Source: Branchiostoma floridae
Lineage: Eukaryota > Chordata > Leptocardii > Amphioxiformes > Branchiostomatidae
Assembly: GCF_000003815.2 (NCBI RefSeq)
Contig: NC_049996.1
Coordinates: forward strand, 5,163,069 to 5,227,068
Length of the DNA stretch: 64,000 nt
Direction of reading: 5' to 3'
A program made the position numbers and the translations under genes. Position 1 is the first letter of the stretch. Each line of letters starts with the position of its first letter. Of this stretch, positions 55,529 to 64,000 are shown piece after piece. The notes under the pieces were generated by a model. The model was not told the origin of the DNA and searched no databases. It saw only the letters and a program-made list of their open reading frames with translations.

Positions 55529-58012
55529 ATGTGTGAAGCTACACTGTCAGGAAACTACCACCAAGGGAACAACATTTTCAATGAAACTAGTAGAGGTAAA
55601 CAATGTACTGCAAATTCTTTGATAGCTATCCTTTATCACTCTGCTAACAAACAAGCAACTTCCTGGACATCCACAGATCTTGATACTGTACTGTTTGAAG
55701 GTGATGCACTTTACAACCGCATAAAACCATCTCTACCGCCTACTGTATCTTACCTATCAGTTGATGATCTGCCGAATTATTGGCAGATTGGAAACAACAC
55801 TTTGCACATAACAATCAAAGAGCAATATACAGGAGACGTGTTTAGCAGACAAGCATATTATCCCTACTACACATTGCAGACAGCCATAGAAGAAGCATTT
55901 GCTATATCTGACACATGTTTGCTCATAACAGCATCTGGATCAAGTGGTTCCACAGTAGCCTTACTGCATACTGGAAACAAATATTTTGTTTATGATTCAC
56001 ATGCCAGAAGTCGCACAACAGCAATGCCTGATGATAATGGCTCATCTGCTTTAAGTAGGCACATGACGATTACTAACCTTTGTCAATTCTTACAAACACT
56101 TAATTGGAAACCAAGTCTAACATGCAACTTTGAGCTTGTAGCAGTGCAATCAGAAAACATTGAATTGACAAGTGATGTAACGGAACTGGATGTACGCTAT
56201 TTGACACTGACTGACAACAATGAGCCAATGGGATCACACAGCTTTCTACAGGCTCAGAAAGTTAACTCATTAGTACCACCATCTAAATCGGTACCGAATG
56301 AAGGCACCTTACAACCTCTAAACCTATCTTCTTTTTATACAAGGACCTCAAAGGGTCAACATAATTCTGTGAAACACAAATTGAGTGCAAAGAAACAAGA
56401 CATGTTCATGTATCAACAAGTAAGTGACACAAAGCAAACAACTAACCAAAATGCAGACAGCTATGCAAACCAAAGAACACAGTACACACCCAACATAGCA
56501 ACAGAAACAGCTGAACAAAATGCTGACAGAATTGCCAAGCAATGCACACATTTTACAACTAAGAAACCACAAACAACTGATAAAAAAGCAGACAGACTTG
56601 CTAAGCGAAGAGAATGCTACAAAGCCAGGAATCAAAGAGAAACAGCTGATAAAAAAGCAGACAGACTTGCTAAGCGAAGAGAATGCTACAAAGCCAGGAA
56701 TCAAAGAGAAACAGCTGATAAAAAAGCAGACAGACTTGCTAAGCGAAGAGAATGCAACAAAGCCAGGAAACAAAGAGAGACAGCTGATAAAAAAGCAGAC
56801 ATACTTGCTAAGCGAAGAGAATGCTACAAAGCCAGGAAACAAAATGAAACATCTGACGAAAGGTTAAAAAAACTTGCAAAACAAAGATTAAACTACAGAA
56901 ACAAAGCAGCAAATGAAACTTCTCAGCATAGAGCTGAACGTCTAAAGAAGTGCCGTGACTACAAAAGGAATGCAGCTGCTAAGAAGTATGTGAAAGAACA
57001 TAGCACAGGTCACACTGAGCATAATAACGAAGAGTACAAGTCAGAGTTCCCAGCATTCCATTGCTACATACAGCAGCAACCAAAATACTATTGCATTCTG
57101 TGTAGAAAATTCTTATTTCATGAGCAAGTAAGAGCCTGCAACATTTCTGTAACAGATGCTATGAAGTATGCATATCAAAATAACTCTGATCAATGCCATC
57201 TGTGTTCAAAGTGTTCAACTGCTATGGAAAGACAAAACCCAATACCCAATGCTTGGACTAACAATATGGACCCAGGTGATATCCCACCATGTATAAAACA
57301 GCTTACTAGAATGGAGACAAGACTTGTCAGCCTGAAGTACACATTTGTAAAGCTGATTATCCTACCAGGTGGACAATATGGTGAACAAGGCCAAGCCATA
57401 AGTTTCTCTACCAACATTGAAACATCTTGCAATCTCTTACCACGCTGTCAAAACACATCAGGAATCGTAATAGTACATCCATCCGACACTAATGATAGAA
57501 CACAAAGAAATGATCCACAGTACATTGTGCGATATACTCACATGCATGAAGCTCTAACATGGCTGATCACTAATAATCATCTTTACTCAGATGTAAACAT
57601 AGCTTCTTTTGAAGATTGGAAGGAAACATCTTGCGAATTCCATTCAAATGTTGCCAACTATGGTGAAATCGATCAAGCAAATAGATCTTCTAATGTCACA
57701 GAGCTGTCTGCTTTTCCCTGCAACTACATCAATCCAAATATTTCCTTACAAGCTCTGTTACAGAGTGCAACAGACACTGTACCTGCAATATCACTCCCTC
57801 GTGAAACATCAGCACCACAAAGTATTTTTAAGGAGAAAGACCTTGAGGAACACTGCTTCCCTCAGTTGTATCCATATGGTTGTAATGGCTTCCAACAGAC
57901 AAGAGAAATACCTATGACAGACTTACAGTACTTCCAGTCACGACTACTTAATATCAATGATAGCTGGAGGAAAAATATCCCTTGGCTCTTTTTTGCTTTT
58001 GAACTCATATGA
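55529..58012 (+). CDS. Helitron-like protein, frame 1: C76-like protease and Rep N-terminus
   Basis: 827 codons. Residues about 1-190 form a cysteine-protease-like domain: GKQCTANSLIAIL (Gln25, Cys26) and YFVYDSHARS (Asp156, His158). This Cys...Asp-x-His layout is that of peptidase family C76, the herpesvirus large-tegument deubiquitinase fold. Residues about 350-442 hold four 23-residue basic repeats (KADRLAKRRECYKAR...). Residues about 510-640 have a Cys-rich region (YYCILC, CHLCSKC) and a DUF6570-like 'LT.ME..L.SL...F.K...L.GGQ' segment. The frame ends in the Helitron_like_N domain (HCFPQLYPYGCNGFQ, YFQSRLL, WRKNIPWLFFAF), which continues after a +1 shift at 57986-58010. ATG 55529 is the first in frame before the Cys motif. 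Confidence 0.85.
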   Translation: MCEATLSGNYHQGNNIFNETSRGKQCTANSLIAILYHSANKQATSWTSTDLDTVLFEGDALYNRIKPSLPPTVSYLSVDDLPNYWQIGNNTLHITIKEQYTGDVFSRQAYYPYYTLQTAIEEAFAISDTCLLITASGSSGSTVALLHTGNKYFVYDSHARSRTTAMPDDNGSSALSRHMTITNLCQFLQTLNWKPSLTCNFELVAVQSENIELTSDVTELDVRYLTLTDNNEPMGSHSFLQAQKVNSLVPPSKSVPNEGTLQPLNLSSFYTRTSKGQHNSVKHKLSAKKQDMFMYQQVSDTKQTTNQNADSYANQRTQYTPNIATETAEQNADRIAKQCTHFTTKKPQTTDKKADRLAKRRECYKARNQRETADKKADRLAKRRECYKARNQRETADKKADRLAKRRECNKARKQRETADKKADILAKRRECYKARKQNETSDERLKKLAKQRLNYRNKAANETSQHRAERLKKCRDYKRNAAAKKYVKEHSTGHTEHNNEEYKSEFPAFHCYIQQQPKYYCILCRKFLFHEQVRACNISVTDAMKYAYQNNSDQCHLCSKCSTAMERQNPIPNAWTNNMDPGDIPPCIKQLTRMETRLVSLKYTFVKLIILPGGQYGEQGQAISFSTNIETSCNLLPRCQNTSGIVIVHPSDTNDRTQRNDPQYIVRYTHMHEALTWLITNNHLYSDVNIASFEDWKETSCEFHSNVANYGEIDQANRSSNVTELSAFPCNYINPNISLQALLQSATDTVPAISLPRETSAPQSIFKEKDLEEHCFPQLYPYGCNGFQQTREIPMTDLQYFQSRLLNINDSWRKNIPWLFFAFELI
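56579..56854 (+). repeat. Intragenic 69-bp repeat, 4 copies
   Basis: Four consecutive 69-bp units (56579, 56648, 56717, 56786) encode KKADRLAKRRECYKARNQRE plus TAD with few changes. The products are Lys/Arg-rich and helical. The near identity at DNA level suggests recent expansion. The 69-bp period also keeps a second plus frame and a minus frame open, which are shadows. Confidence 0.9.
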
Positions 58013-60623
58013 AATCAAGAAACTGTACAGTCAGATATCAATTGTGTGTAGAATGCAAAAGCAAGGTAATGATACCTCACAATCTTCACCACAACCTCTG
58101 ACAGCAGGTGATCTGCGTCAGCATATTCATGAAGATGTTGAAAGCACATCATACACTTTCATGAAGAACATCCGTGGAACAGCAGCATACTTTAAGGACC
58201 AACTGCTTAACCTACTAGCAAAAATCAACACAATTGGCCCACCAACTTGGTTTCTCACTGTGTCAGCAAATGACTTGAACTGGCCAGAGCTGTTTATGTC
58301 TCTCAATCCTGATCTGACATATGAGGAAGCTAAAGCTTTATCACAGCAAGACAAATGGAACCTGATGAGATCAGACCCTGTCATGTGTGCCATACACTTT
58401 AACCGACGCACTGATGCACTGCTACGCTTCATATTGAACAGTCCGCAACATCCTATTGGTGTGATTACAGACCACTGGATTCGTGTCGAGTTTCAATTAA
58501 GAGGTTCTCCTCACTTGCACTGTATGTTCTGGGTTGAGAATGCCCCCAACCTTGATACCATAGAAGGAAGGCAAAGAGCACCTGAATTCATCGACAAATA
58601 TGTGTCCACACAGCTACCTAATGATGAAAACTCTCTCTTACATGAACTAGTGTCCAAATACCAACGGCATCATCACACAAGAACATGTGAGAAGGGACGA
58701 ACAAAGTGTCGATTTCACTTCCCTCGAGAAGTGTCACAGACCACACGACTCAGGCTAGATGTTGATGCTAATCGCAGCGCACAATTTTATGTTACAAAAC
58801 GAACACAACAGGACATCTGGATCAATGCATATAGCCCTACATTGCTCTTACATATGCAGTCTAACATGGACATACAAATGGTTGGGTCAAAGTATGGTGC
58901 TGCTTACTATGCATGTATGTACATCTCAAAAGCTGAGCCTGATAATCTTCAAACAGCTATCTATGCTGCTCTGTCACATCTACCACCTAACAGTACAAAA
59001 AGAGCACGTTTAGCCCAGATTGGTAACACTGTACTCAGCCACCGCCTAGTTGGAGGACAAGAAGTTGGCTACAGACTTGCAAACCTGCAACTCATACAAT
59101 CATCGAGACAAACAGTGTCAATCAATGCCAAACCACCACACAAAAGAATGCGTCTGCTCAAACCCAAAGATGACCTCGACAAACTTGATGATTCATCATC
59201 TGACATTTTCACAAAGGGAACAGCTCAATACTATGCAATGAGACCACATGGTGATCCCTGGGATACAATGTCATTATTCACCTTTGCCGCAACATACTCC
59301 ATTACATCCATTGAGCCATCAGAAGCTTCTCAAACTATCAAGTTACAACAATGTGACAGATGGATAAAAAAACGTCAAAAGCTTGCATGTGTTAGAAGTT
59401 CAAAACTATCCTCTGGAAATGGAGATGACTATTTCTATGGTCTCCTGTACATGTACTACCCATGGAGAAATGAAAACGACATCCTTGGTGAATATGCTTG
59501 TGCTCAAGATGCTTTCTCTGCTAAGAAGGATCAATTTGACAATAGTCTTGCACAGCATTTTCATTTCACATCAGATATAGAACAAGCTATCATGCAAGTA
59601 CGCCTGCTGTCAGATGATCTAACATCTATTGCTACCACACTTGCCCCCAATGTGACTCACCAACAGTTGCAAAGTGAACATGACTTTAACACTGAAGGAC
59701 TTCATCTTGATGCACAATGGACAGCACAAAATGCAGAACAAGCAGCGGCATCTGTTGCTCAAACTAATAGTATTGACATGATATCTTCAGAAAACCTCAC
59801 AATGTTACATGATGATTCACTTGCATGGAATACTGTATCTCGCTACACAATGGCTGATGATGCATTCTTTGACGCACTCAATAACATGTCACATGACCAA
59901 CAGCACGTGTTTAACACAGTGAAAGAACACTTTTTAGTGATGAACAGACACCAAGCAGACCGAGCCTCTCCAAAACCACAACCGTTGAGACTCTTCGTGA
60001 CGGGAGGAGCAGGCTGTGGCAAAAGCTTTCTAATAAAAGTTTTGAATGAGTACTTGATCCGTACATCAAACTGCCCAACATCTCCTGTAATGCTCACTGC
60101 ACCAACAGGTGTCGCTGCCTACAACATTGGTGGCTTCACAGTACATTCAGCTCTATCACTGCCTGTTGACCATAGCCGAAGAGGTAAAACCCAGTACCTA
60201 CCACTCAGTGCCGAGAAACTGTCACAACTTCGACGCAAATTCAGCAATGTACACACAGTTTTTATTGATGAAATAAGCATGATCAGCAATGTCAGACTGG
60301 AACACATTCACCTCCGCCTATCAGAGATCAAAGATACTACAGCTGACCAACACAGCTACTTTGGGAACCTCAACATCATAGCTTTTGGTGATTTCTACCA
60401 GCTCAAACCGGTCTTCGGAAAATTCATATTCGAAGATTCACAAAACCAACAAGAACCTTTCACTCACTTGTGGAGATCACTATTCAAGCCATTATTCTTA
60501 ACTGTCAATCACAGACAAAAAACTGACAAAGAGTTTACAGAACTCCTTAACAGAGTACGAGTTGGACTGCCAACCAATGCAGATATTGCCCTCCTTTCAA
60601 CTTGCATCAAGAGCAGAGATTGA
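57957..60623 (+). CDS. Helitron-like protein, frame 2: HUH Rep and helicase N-half
   Basis: 888 codons as an open stretch; the real entry is by shift from frame 1, so the ATG at 57957 is probably not used. The HUH motif is RGSPHLHCMFW (His186, His188; 58512-58520). The tyrosine motif is YYACMYISK (Tyr318, Tyr322, Lys325; 58908-58931), the two-Tyr Rep signature of Helitrons. The PIF1-type helicase follows: GGAGCGKS (60003-60026), HTVFIDEISM (Asp771, Glu772), FGDFYQLKPV and LTVNHRQ. The Rep nicks and ligates single-stranded DNA for rolling-circle transposition and the helicase unwinds. The frame stops at 60623 after LLNRVRVG, where homologues continue; the rest is in frame 3. Confidence 0.9.
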   Translation: MIAGGKISLGSFLLLNSYEIKKLYSQISIVCRMQKQGNDTSQSSPQPLTAGDLRQHIHEDVESTSYTFMKNIRGTAAYFKDQLLNLLAKINTIGPPTWFLTVSANDLNWPELFMSLNPDLTYEEAKALSQQDKWNLMRSDPVMCAIHFNRRTDALLRFILNSPQHPIGVITDHWIRVEFQLRGSPHLHCMFWVENAPNLDTIEGRQRAPEFIDKYVSTQLPNDENSLLHELVSKYQRHHHTRTCEKGRTKCRFHFPREVSQTTRLRLDVDANRSAQFYVTKRTQQDIWINAYSPTLLLHMQSNMDIQMVGSKYGAAYYACMYISKAEPDNLQTAIYAALSHLPPNSTKRARLAQIGNTVLSHRLVGGQEVGYRLANLQLIQSSRQTVSINAKPPHKRMRLLKPKDDLDKLDDSSSDIFTKGTAQYYAMRPHGDPWDTMSLFTFAATYSITSIEPSEASQTIKLQQCDRWIKKRQKLACVRSSKLSSGNGDDYFYGLLYMYYPWRNENDILGEYACAQDAFSAKKDQFDNSLAQHFHFTSDIEQAIMQVRLLSDDLTSIATTLAPNVTHQQLQSEHDFNTEGLHLDAQWTAQNAEQAAASVAQTNSIDMISSENLTMLHDDSLAWNTVSRYTMADDAFFDALNNMSHDQQHVFNTVKEHFLVMNRHQADRASPKPQPLRLFVTGGAGCGKSFLIKVLNEYLIRTSNCPTSPVMLTAPTGVAAYNIGGFTVHSALSLPVDHSRRGKTQYLPLSAEKLSQLRRKFSNVHTVFIDEISMISNVRLEHIHLRLSEIKDTTADQHSYFGNLNIIAFGDFYQLKPVFGKFIFEDSQNQQEPFTHLWRSLFKPLFLTVNHRQKTDKEFTELLNRVRVGLPTNADIALLSTCIKSRD

Positions 60624-61392
60624 ACAATCTGCCTTTTCCATGGCTCTTCACATTTTCCCAACAAGGAAAAAGGCCATAGAGCATAACATGCAAGAACTGC
60701 AAAGACTATATGCTCAAACAGATACTCAGATACATGTACTGACAGCAAGAGATGAAATGACGGATGGTCCTGTCAATGCAAACAACATACCTGAACAAGA
60801 TCTAATATCAGAAGACACCAGTGAAACAGCAGGACTTCAGAAAGAACTTCGCCTTGCTAAAGGTTGTCGAGTCATGCTACTAAGAAACATTCTGAGCGAG
60901 GATGGACTTGTAAATGGTGCACAGGGTACAGTGGAGGACTTCCTATCACAAGACTCTGAAAATGACCAACAATACAACTCAAATGTACCAACTGTTACAG
61001 GAGTCTACGTCAAGTTTGACAATCCCAGGGTTGGTCAAATGTTACAAGACCCTACCAAGAACAATGCTATTCTTATCTCAGCAATCACAGCAACATTCTT
61101 TGCACGCTACAGCACTGTTTTCACCCGGACACAATTTCCACTCCAACTTTCTTACGCATCAACTTGCCACAAAGTACAAGGCCTATCATTGTCAAAAGTT
61201 GTACTTGATATAGGACCAAGTGTATTTAGCCCTGGAATGGTATATGTTGCTCTAAGCAGAGTTACCTCGCTTGAAGGTTTGGCCATACTAGAGTTTGAAC
61301 CAAAGAGGATAACAGCATTTCAATCTGTCTTGAGAGAGATGACAAGATTGACTCAAAGTATTACACCAAGTCAACAACCAGACAGTACATGA
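60562..61392 (+). CDS. Helitron-like protein, frame 3: helicase C-terminus
   Basis: The useful reading begins near 60595-60620, overlapping the end of frame 2. It carries FSMALHIFPTRKKAIEHN, LRLAKGCRVMLLRNI and GLVNGAQGTV (PIF1 helicase core), then motif V (YASTCHKVQGLSLSKVVLD) and motif VI (VYVALSRVTSLEGL), ending TAA/TGA-proximal at 61392. All motifs needed for a PIF1-like helicase are therefore present across frames 2 and 3. The upstream ATG at 60562 is incidental. Confidence 0.85.
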   Translation: MDCQPMQILPSFQLASRAEIEQSAFSMALHIFPTRKKAIEHNMQELQRLYAQTDTQIHVLTARDEMTDGPVNANNIPEQDLISEDTSETAGLQKELRLAKGCRVMLLRNILSEDGLVNGAQGTVEDFLSQDSENDQQYNSNVPTVTGVYVKFDNPRVGQMLQDPTKNNAILISAITATFFARYSTVFTRTQFPLQLSYASTCHKVQGLSLSKVVLDIGPSVFSPGMVYVALSRVTSLEGLAILEFEPKRITAFQSVLREMTRLTQSITPSQQPDST

Positions 61393-62097
61393 CAATGCTA
61401 CTACATGTATTCCCATGACAGTAAACATAAATTACCTACTGAACAAATACAGAGCTTATTTACTCAATACCATAATTGCAACCATTGTCGACTGCACATT
61501 TAAAACATTTACATACCAATAAACTTTATACCTTCTGATCTGTTCAAATACCCACTATTGACTGGAGAATACCTGAAAATTTGCCATTAAAGTTTAAGAC
61601 TGAAAAAGGCTGTGTTACCTTCAGCTATGATGCAATGAAATACAACTAGGTAATGCAGCATGGCAGACCGTTGTCGTCACTATGACCCACATCAACTAGT
61701 ATGAAAACCCTTTTGTTTGTTATGAAAATTTACATCATGTCTGAATAGCCCTATACATACGAAGCCAAGCAAACTATGCATGTAGAGAATATTCAAACAC
61801 TGCATTACTTTTTAGAATAGAATTGACACGATTTCACTTCAACCATTCTTTGCATTGTTTACAAATGTCATTTGTGTAAAGACAAACACACCTTCCTTAC
61901 TTCATTGTGATTAGCACAAATGCATGCTGCTCTGATGAACTACATCAAATATTGCAATATACAAAGCTATACCATCTGATAAACAACACGTTTCACATAA
62001 GTTGTTCAATTCAAATTTGTCAGAAGACAATTAATTTATTTTTAACTAATTGTTCAATCTTACCATAGTACATATACCTGAACTGCAGTCATTCATA
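61393..62097. other. 3' spacer of the Helitron-like element
   Basis: AT-rich, no open frames of note. It contains TACCAATAAACTTTATACC (AATAAA near 61519), a likely polyadenylation signal for the element mRNA about 125 bp after the stop. Confidence 0.45.
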
Positions 62098-63240
62098 TAG
62101 TACCCTCTCAAGTTACCACAGTACCTCAAATTGTGCATGCAGTACCCACTCAGCTCACCACAGTACATGGACTCCTGCTGTGCATGCAGTACCCACTCAG
62201 CTGACCGCAGTACCTGGACTTTAGCTGTGCATGCAGTACCCACTCAGCTCACCACAGTACCTAGACTCCTGCTGTGCATGCAGTACCCACTCAACTGACT
62301 GCAGTACCTGGACTCCTGCTGTGCATGCAGTACCCACTCAGCTGACCGCAGTACCTGGACTCTAGCTGTGTATGCAGTACCCACTCAGCTGACCACAGTA
62401 CCTGGACTCCAGCCACGCATGCAGTACCCACTCAGCTGACCACAGTACCTGGACTCCAGCCATGCATGCAATACCCACTCAGCTGACCACAGTACCTGGA
62501 CTCCAGCCACGCATGCAGTACCCACTCAGCTGACCACAGTACCTGGACTCCAGCCATGCATGCAATACCCACTCAGCTGACCACAGTACCTGGACTCCTG
62601 CCGTACATACATTACCCACTCAGCTGACCACAGTACCTGGACTCCAGCCATGCATGCAGTACCCACTCAGCTGACCACAGTACCTGGACTCCTGCTGTGC
62701 ATGCGATACTAACTCAGCTGACCACAGTACCTGGACTCCTGCTGTGCATGCAGTACCCACTCAGCTGACCACAGTACCTGGACTCCAGCCATGTATGCAA
62801 TACCCACTCAGCTGAACACAGTGCCTGGACTCCAGCCACGCCTGCAGTACCCACTCAGCTGACCACAGTACCTGGACTCCAGCCATGCATGCAGTACCCA
62901 CTCAGCTGACCACAGTACCTGGACTCCTGCTGTGCATGCGGTACTAACTCAGCTGACCACAGTACCTGGACTCCTGCTGTGCATGCGGTACTCACTCAGA
63001 TGACCACAGTACCTGGACTCCTGCCGTGTATGCGGTACTAACTCAGCTGGCCACAATACCTGGACTCCTGCTGTGCATGCAGTACCCACTCATCTGGCCA
63101 CAATACCTGGACTCCTGCTGTGCATGCTGTACCCACTCATCTGGCCACAATACCTGGACGCCTGCTGTGCATGCTATACCCTCTCAGCTGACCAAAGTAC
63201 CTGAACTCCTGCTAACCATACAGTACTCACTCAGCTGTCC
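62098..63240. repeat. 47-bp minisatellite, about 24 copies
   Basis: Unit ACTCCAGCCATGCATGCAGT + ACCCACTCAGCTGACCACAG + TACCTGG (47 bp). Length of the array divided by 47 gives about 24 units. Each unit has a CAGCTG E-box and most a GCATGC palindrome. Variants (CTGCTGTGCATGC, CAATACC, GGCCACAATACC) run in blocks, consistent with local unequal exchange. Confidence 0.95.
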
Positions 63241-63413
63241 TTTCATAGAAATGAAATAAATTAAAATTGTTACTGTATATCCTTGAAAGAATGTCTAATT
63301 ATTTCATATTTATTAGTTGTCGAGGGTCAGAAAATGCAACGTCATATTTTAAGACACCTACATATATTTACAACAAGATTAACAGATCAATACAGGGCTT
63401 TGGCTACCATAAT

Positions 63414-63450
63414 ACGTATTTAGCAGACAAGCAAATTATCCCTACTGCAC
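63414..63450. repeat. 37-bp near-copy of Helitron ORF segment
   Basis: ACGTATTTAGCAGACAAGCA + AATTATCCCTACTGCAC matches 55836-55872 inside frame 1 at 34 of 37 positions. Flanks do not match. Confidence 0.7.
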
Positions 63451-63468
63451 GCCAACGCACAGCATTTT

Positions 63469-63535
63469 GCCTTGCCGGGCTTGAAGTGCGAACCCACTTT
63501 TTCCTGACGATATTCCTACCACGCGGCAAGGCACA
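63469..63535. repeat. GCCTTGCCGG / CGGCAAGGC inverted pair
   Basis: GCCTTGCCGGGCTTGAAGTG ... CACGCGGCAAGGC form a small inverted repeat resembling the dyad at 53690-53710. Confidence 0.45.
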
Positions 63536-63680
63536 GCTTTTTTAAAAAGATTTCTTGTTTCTTCTCAATTCACGTTAGTACAAAGAATAGTCATCAATCA
63601 TCTCCATCAGAAAAAATAATGAAGATGGAAGTTACATTGTAGTAATTTATCGAAGTCGGGCTTCATTATGTTGTTTCATA

Positions 63681-63826
63681 GGATTAAGGCGTTTTTTTTG
63701 TACTACAAGCACCTGTCAAAAGATGATATGGACGGACAACTAGTCGTTCTTAAGATGACCCTGAAGCGTTTAGATCAGCAATACAAGGACTACATGGAGC
63801 GGGGGAATGAAAGAGGCAAAAAGTAA
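63681..63826 (+). CDS. Putative terminal exon, charged protein
   Basis: After a possible acceptor (GTTTCATAG), the frame reads LYYKHLSKDDMDGQLVVLKM, TLKRLDQQYKDYMERGNERG and KK, then TAA at 63824. Its codon-like composition and clean stop suggest a real last exon of a gene extending upstream or a spliced relic. No family recognised. Its partner exons were not identified in this window. Confidence 0.4.
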
Positions 63827-64000
63827 AATTTTTCAATAACGTTATTGCTCCTGCGTTGTACGAGATACACATTGATCAGGTCAGTATATTTCAGTATTCT
63901 TCTGCAATAGAGTAGTACACACAAGCTCGCACACACAATCAAATAATCACCCAATTACGGTAGACATCAGTTATTAAGTTTCTAACATTATCAATATACA
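63827..64000. other. Unannotated right edge
   Basis: AT-rich; nothing supportable. Confidence 0.3.

Larger units (their letters stand above)
55204..63240 (+). mobile_element. Helitron-like element with C76-like protease
   Basis: Proposed extent from the 5' tandem array to the 3' minisatellite; true ends were not found. The order is 5' tandem units, protease-repeat-zinc region-Rep-helicase coding region in three frames, about 700 bp of AT-rich spacer, then a 47-bp minisatellite. Helitron-family elements have no target duplication, so only an empty-site comparison or multiple copies can fix the ends. There is no AP endonuclease domain, so it is closer to Helitron or Helitron2 than to endonuclease-bearing Helentrons. 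Confidence 0.6.

Noticed and set aside
56348-56842. 164-codon minus-strand frame inside the Helitron gene
   Set aside because: It is a shadow of the 69-bp repeats on the plus strand; its phrases are simply the antisense of the basic repeat.
1-64000. tRNA, rRNA or riboswitch features
   Set aside because: I looked for B-box-like GGTTCGAATC, CCA-adjacent cloverleaf patterns and rRNA phrases and found none that hold up by eye; a covariance-model search would be decisive.

Overview
The window is eukaryotic, gene-poor, AT-rich and crowded with repeats, and looks invertebrate. The weight of evidence is for a marine deuterostome, most simply an amphioxus (Branchiostoma)-like genome. This rests on decayed KDZ-type and YqaJ/SWIM-type multicopy genes, TTAA-flanked MITEs, a Helitron-like element and a 'CCTCCATGA' palindrome class I associate with amphioxus. 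The species cannot be proved from the sequence alone. I see no intact host gene and no tRNA or rRNA gene. Most coding signal belongs to mobile elements or multicopy element-like genes, usually broken by frameshifts or stops while splice sites remain recognisable.

1-10 kb: a minus-strand, intron-containing KDZ-transposon-type gene (about 4.77-6.68 kb), then two adjacent minus-strand YqaJ-exonuclease-like pseudogenes (about 7.43-9.60 kb). One of these is split by a 904-bp pogo/Tc1-type MITE inserted at TA. 10-27 kb: four well-bounded TTAA-flanked piggyBac-like MITEs (14155-15130, 17903-18850, 20483-21442, 25496-26465) plus several relics. Each of the four carries an RFX-type X-box palindrome, CRE palindromes (TGACGTCA) and a YY1-like motif. 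Two of them sit inside locally duplicated sequence, so the pre-insertion site can be read next door. DDE (pogo-like) and LINE fragments lie near 24.0-24.6 kb.

27-43 kb: an internally deleted LTR element (a gag fragment next to an LTR end), a 21-bp minisatellite dense in EcoRI sites, a second KDZ-like relic followed by a Tudor-like C-terminal fragment (36.9-38.45 kb), a 208-bp TA MITE, a 39-bp minisatellite, and a 980-bp foldback element with 472-bp arms and a possible 5-bp target duplication. 43-54 kb: well-spliced but fragmentary exons (a short chain with poly-A signal, a YqaJ/SWIM-like pair in correct phase, a CCHC zinc-knuckle peptide, and two copies of a 'WIK-GD-G' module).

55.2-63.3 kb: the main feature, a Helitron-like (Rep/helicase) element. 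Its N-terminus is a cysteine protease resembling the C76 / herpesvirus-tegument-type deubiquitinase fold (Cys26, Asp156, His158). It is followed by a basic 23-residue repeat, a zinc-binding region, a HUH Rep domain (HLH and Y-x3-Y-x2-K) and a PIF1-like helicase. The coding region runs through three overlapping frames joined by two +1 shifts. It is flanked by short 5' tandem repeats and a roughly 24-copy, 47-bp minisatellite on the 3' side. A last short exon-like segment ends at 63826.
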